Origin: Macrostomum hystrix
Lineage: Eukaryota > Platyhelminthes > Macrostomidae
Length of the DNA stretch: 64,000 nucleotides
Direction of reading: 5' to 3'
Assembly: GCA_950097015.1 (NCBI GenBank)
Contig: CATNEN010000039.1
Location: 16,958,501-17,022,500 of the forward strand
Position numbers and translations under genes: made by a program. Positions 62,601 through 64,000 of this stretch are shown piece after piece. Under the pieces are notes generated by a model. It was not told the origin of the DNA. It saw only the letters and a program-made list of their open reading frames with translations, and did not search any database. Positions within the stretch are counted from its first letter, which is position 1. Every line of letters begins with the position of its first letter.

Positions 62601-63887
62601 CGTTCATTGGACAGAAATTTGAGCCATTGTTATCATAGCAACGGTCCTGAATGATGTACTGGATGTCAAAGGGGGCCAGATTGTTAGCCTTAGTACTGCC
62701 CATAAAGTTATAGACATCCTGTATAGTGCATTTATCAACGCTGGCACTGCCGCACAGGCTACCAATAGCCTTGCTATTGCCCTGCATCACATCTTTGCAG
62801 CTGTTGAATAGGCCGTAGGAGAACTGGCTCGTGATATTGTAGTCTATGTTTAGAATGCCTTGGCTACTAGGGTCAATAATGTTTGCTCGAATGAAATGAT
62901 CCTGCATTGGCGAGCAGGTGAATTGGCAGAATAGTTGACGAAAGTTTTTCCAGCAGCCAGGGCAGCGCTTGAATAGCAGGCCAGCTGGGTCAAGTTGCTG
63001 GCTTAGTGTTTGCACCTGGCAATGTGTTTTTTTGTTAGGAGTCTGAGCAGCAAATGAAAACCGGCAATATGGGATTTTCGAGGAATAAAGGGAGTTGGGA
63101 TTATACATACAGTGAGGATCTTAGAAGCCTCCGGGATAAAAAGAAAGTGTGAGTATCCAATGGCGGCGCAGGACCTCCAGCTGGGGGGGGGCGGTGGTTA
63201 GGTGGTCACCCCCCCGGCCACCAAAAAAAAGGTCTCAGGTGACCACCCCCATGCCCCATGGGGTGACCACACTTTTGAAAAAATATGGTAAAGTACCAAT
63301 TTTTTTTAAGTGGGTGGTCACCCCCTGAGGGTGGTGAGGGGTGGTCACCCATGGGCAGCCCGCCCCCCCGCCCCCCCTGCGCCGCCACTGTGAGTATCTT
63401 ATAAGACAGGTTTGGGATAAAAAATTATGAGGATCTTATAAGGCTTAGGGATAAAGTATACTGTGCAGGATCTTATAAGGTGGCTTTGGGATAAAAGAAA
63501 ATGTGAGGATCTTAGAAGTCTCTTGGAGAAAATATATCTGAGGATCTTACAAGGATTTGGGATAAAATATACTGTGAGGATCTTATACAGCTTTAGGATT
63601 AATGAAACTATGAGATCTTAATGATTATCAAGAGGGATAAAACAAACTGCAGGGATCTGATCAGACTCATAATTGAGGTTATAATAAATAGAACATACCT
63701 GCGATACAGCACAGCAAGTATAGATAGTGTCAGAATCAGACTGAAACAGGTCAGGACACAATGTTTTTAGAATGTTCACAGAGGCTGTGTCATTCAACAG
63801 CTTTGCTGGCCCATTGTACACACAGTTGGTTGACTTGCCAGTTGGACCCTTGCCACACTGGTCATACATGATGCAGTTGGCTGCAGC
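44643..63887 (-). CDS. NPC1: NPC intracellular cholesterol transporter 1 (5' exon beyond the window)
   Basis: A lysosomal/late-endosomal membrane protein that exports sterol delivered by NPC2. Minus-strand exons: 63887-63699, 63015-62530, 56873-56359, 56012-55463, 54756-54316, 53614-52491, 51919-51619, 47131-46855, then one of two terminal exons (46348-46272 or 44839-44643). All join in frame, giving 1319 or 1359 aa in the window. Only the signal-peptide exon is missing on the right. Seen in order (residue 1 at 63887): Cys-rich sterol-binding N-terminal domain ([10 protein letters not shown]), proline linker [12 protein letters not shown], first membrane helix, [11 protein letters not shown], luminal domain, [16 protein letters not shown] before the sterol-sensing domain at about 627-792 ([14 protein letters not shown]), second Cys-rich luminal loop ([10 protein letters not shown]), and the C-terminal helices ([14 protein letters not shown]). 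Q runs occur in exons 3 and 6. Exon 7's acceptor has a weak pyrimidine tract and abuts a minisatellite. Identity is very secure. Confidence 0.95.
44937..45085. repeat. Short GAGGTGGGTGCGGAATGA array
   Basis: About eight degenerate 17-18-bp copies, directly upstream (on the minus strand) of the distal NPC1 terminal exon's acceptor region. Confidence 0.8.
45086..45814. other. NPC1 terminal intron, no feature recognised
   Basis: AT-rich intronic sequence with no exon-like frame or transposon end that I can support. Confidence 0.4.
45815..46110. repeat. 28-30-bp repeat carrying eight CRE palindromes
   Basis: Ten or so units each begin with TGATGACGTCACTAA; eight keep the exact palindrome TGACGTCA, the full cAMP-response element recognised by CREB/ATF proteins. 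Two units have lost it (TGACGCCA, TAACGTCC). It lies between the two NPC1 terminal exons. Binding is not shown by sequence alone. Confidence 0.88.
46173..46182 (-). terminator. Candidate AATAAA signals for the NPC1 proximal tail exon
   Basis: Two overlapping TTTATT hexamers on the plus strand read AATAAA on the minus strand, about 90-100 nt after the stop codon at 46272. This supports the proximal exon being a genuine terminal exon. Confidence 0.55.
46272..46348 (-). CDS. NPC1: NPC1 proximal alternative terminal exon (25-residue tail)
   Basis: The acceptor ATGAAACAATCTTAG joins in phase 1 to the exon ending at 46855, giving [18 protein letters not shown] continuation (the first residue, G, spans the junction) and a basic tail ending QESLTA with TAA at 46272. 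No internal donor with a reasonable consensus was seen, so this exon and the distal one are mutually exclusive. The tail has no dileucine end and no YXX-hydrophobic motif (YQAT does not fit). Confidence 0.78.
47150..47995. repeat. NPC1 intron minisatellite, 26 bp
   Basis: About 32 copies of a 26-bp unit starting CAGTAGGGTAGGCAGATTGG. It starts about 20 bp from the acceptor of the exon at 47131, so it reaches almost to the splice site. The 350-395-codon minus-strand frames are repeat-derived except for the exon they run into. Confidence 0.95.
48610..51570. repeat. NPC1 intron minisatellite, 30 bp, with 990-bp higher-order copy
   Basis: About 98 copies of a 30-bp unit starting GGGATCTGGGAAGAATGGTA. 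The variant pattern from about 49272 repeats from about 50262, so 33 units (990 bp) were duplicated en bloc. The array ends about 45 bp from the exon boundary at 51619. Confidence 0.96.
51925..52440. repeat. NPC1 intron minisatellite, 24 bp, abutting an acceptor
   Basis: About 21 copies built from GGACTCATCTCAGGACTCAT. On the minus strand each unit contains GATGAGT, the same bases as the acceptor junction GATGAG|T of the exon at 51919. Confidence 0.93.
53655..54280. repeat. NPC1 intron minisatellite, 23 bp
   Basis: About 27 pyrimidine-rich copies of a 23-bp unit starting CTACCCAGTCTACCCCATT, filling most of the 701-bp intron up to about 40 bp from each splice site. Confidence 0.94.
54828..55400. 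repeat. NPC1 intron minisatellite, 24 bp
   Basis: About 24 copies of a 24-bp unit starting AGATCTAACTGCTTAGGTAT; variants TAAAGAATC and TAAAGTATC are arranged in a partly duplicated order. Confidence 0.95.
56090..56335. repeat. NPC1 intron minisatellite, 25 bp
   Basis: About nine copies of a 25-bp unit containing CCCAAATTAGGCTTTGAATA, filling most of the 346-bp intron. Confidence 0.94.
56965..58730. repeat. NPC1 intron minisatellite, 47 bp
   Basis: About 37 copies of a 47-bp unit containing GATTGCCTATGACCAACTAT. Variant combinations (CCAGTCAT, TTCAGTTA, ACTAAAG/ACTATAG) recur in blocks. Degenerate traces continue to about 58900. Confidence 0.95.
58731..59337. other. NPC1 intron, no feature recognised
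   Basis: AT-rich intronic sequence between two arrays; I see nothing in it. Confidence 0.4.
59338..61385. repeat. GAGATGAGACACGGGA 16-bp minisatellite, 2 kb
   Basis: About 127 copies of GAGATGAGACACGGGA with GGGATGA, TACATGG and GGACACAGGGGAGATAT variants in recurring blocks. It is closely related to GAGATGAGACAGGGGA at 14768-15292. The frames of 560-690 codons on the minus strand are repeat-derived. Confidence 0.95.
61386..61974. other. NPC1 intron, no feature recognised
   Basis: Contains an unusually GC-rich patch at about 61430-61515 (for example CTGTCCCGCGGACCGGAC) that matches no family I know. It could be a transposon fragment. Confidence 0.35.
61975..62440. repeat. NPC1 intron minisatellite, 21 bp
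   Basis: About 22 copies of GATTTTGATAAAGGATCGTGA, ending about 90 bp from the exon at 62530. Diverged GAGATTTTGAGAGA traces extend back to about 61900. Confidence 0.95.
63105..63640. repeat. NPC1 intron minisatellite, about 33-35 bp, split by a MITE
   Basis: Degenerate units of the type GAGGATCTTATAAGG plus GGGATAAAATATACTGT, about eight copies, interrupted by the transposon at 63158-63390. Confidence 0.82.
63158..63390. mobile_element. hAT-type MITE in an NPC1 intron minisatellite
   Basis: Left end CAATGGCGGCGCAGG and right end (reverse complement) CAGTGGCGGCGCAGG match at 14 of 15 positions. An exact 8-bp target duplication, TGAGTATC, lies at 63150-63157 and 63391-63398. The interior is a GGTGGTCACC-rich imperfect palindrome without coding capacity. 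It differs from the MITE at 31420-31692 but shares the CAGTGGC start. Confidence 0.88.
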
Positions 63888-64000
63888 CTAGGTATGTATT
63901 GAGCAAATAAAAAAATGTATAGCTGCTGCAGAATAATATATATAAAAGCAAAAAGTAATAATAAATAGGAACAAAATATATGCAAGAACTTATTTTTGCA
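63888..64000 (-). other. NPC1 intron 1 (partial)
   Basis: AT-rich sequence upstream of the acceptor CATACCTAG at 63888. The signal-peptide exon must lie to the right of the window. Confidence 0.6.

Overview
The window is metazoan nuclear DNA. Its genes are broken by GT-AG introns, it carries several transposon classes, and roughly half of it (my hand estimate, about 30 kb) is tandem-repeat arrays. The proteins are animal orthologues (a RhoGAP of the ARHGAP19 type, an ionotropic glutamate receptor, NPC1). The repeat load and short exons would fit a lophotrochozoan such as a free-living flatworm, but that is a guess and nothing here proves it.

Layout: 1-3984 is repeats and unassigned DNA. 3985-8118 (minus) is an 8-exon ARHGAP19-like gene encoding 764 aa. 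8119-20106 is a 12-kb gene desert of minisatellites. 20107-38695 (plus) is a complete 13-exon ionotropic glutamate receptor of 854 aa. Its 6.3-kb intron 10 holds a nested transposon cluster: a SINE fold-back structure, a full-length non-LTR retrotransposon with an intact 1292-codon ORF and 13-bp target duplication, and a Helitron that was itself hit by a hAT-type MITE. 38945-44160 is a 5.2-kb array of 24-bp repeats. 44643-63887 (minus, running off the right edge) is NPC1, lacking only its signal-peptide exon. It has two alternative terminal exons that give different cytoplasmic tails. The receptor and NPC1 are convergent.

The three host genes are not an operon and show no common pathway: RhoGAP signalling, glutamate-gated ion flux, and lysosomal sterol export. 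The most notable signals are these: two NPC1 tails, only one with a tyrosine-type sorting motif; a 49-bp perfect hairpin sitting on the 5' splice site next to the receptor's pore exon; a 2A-like motif in the intact retrotransposon; a cluster of eight CRE palindromes between the two NPC1 terminal exons; and the fact that nearly every long intron has its own private minisatellite. Exon boundaries were deduced by hand from reading frame, splice dinucleotides and protein similarity; no transcript data were available.
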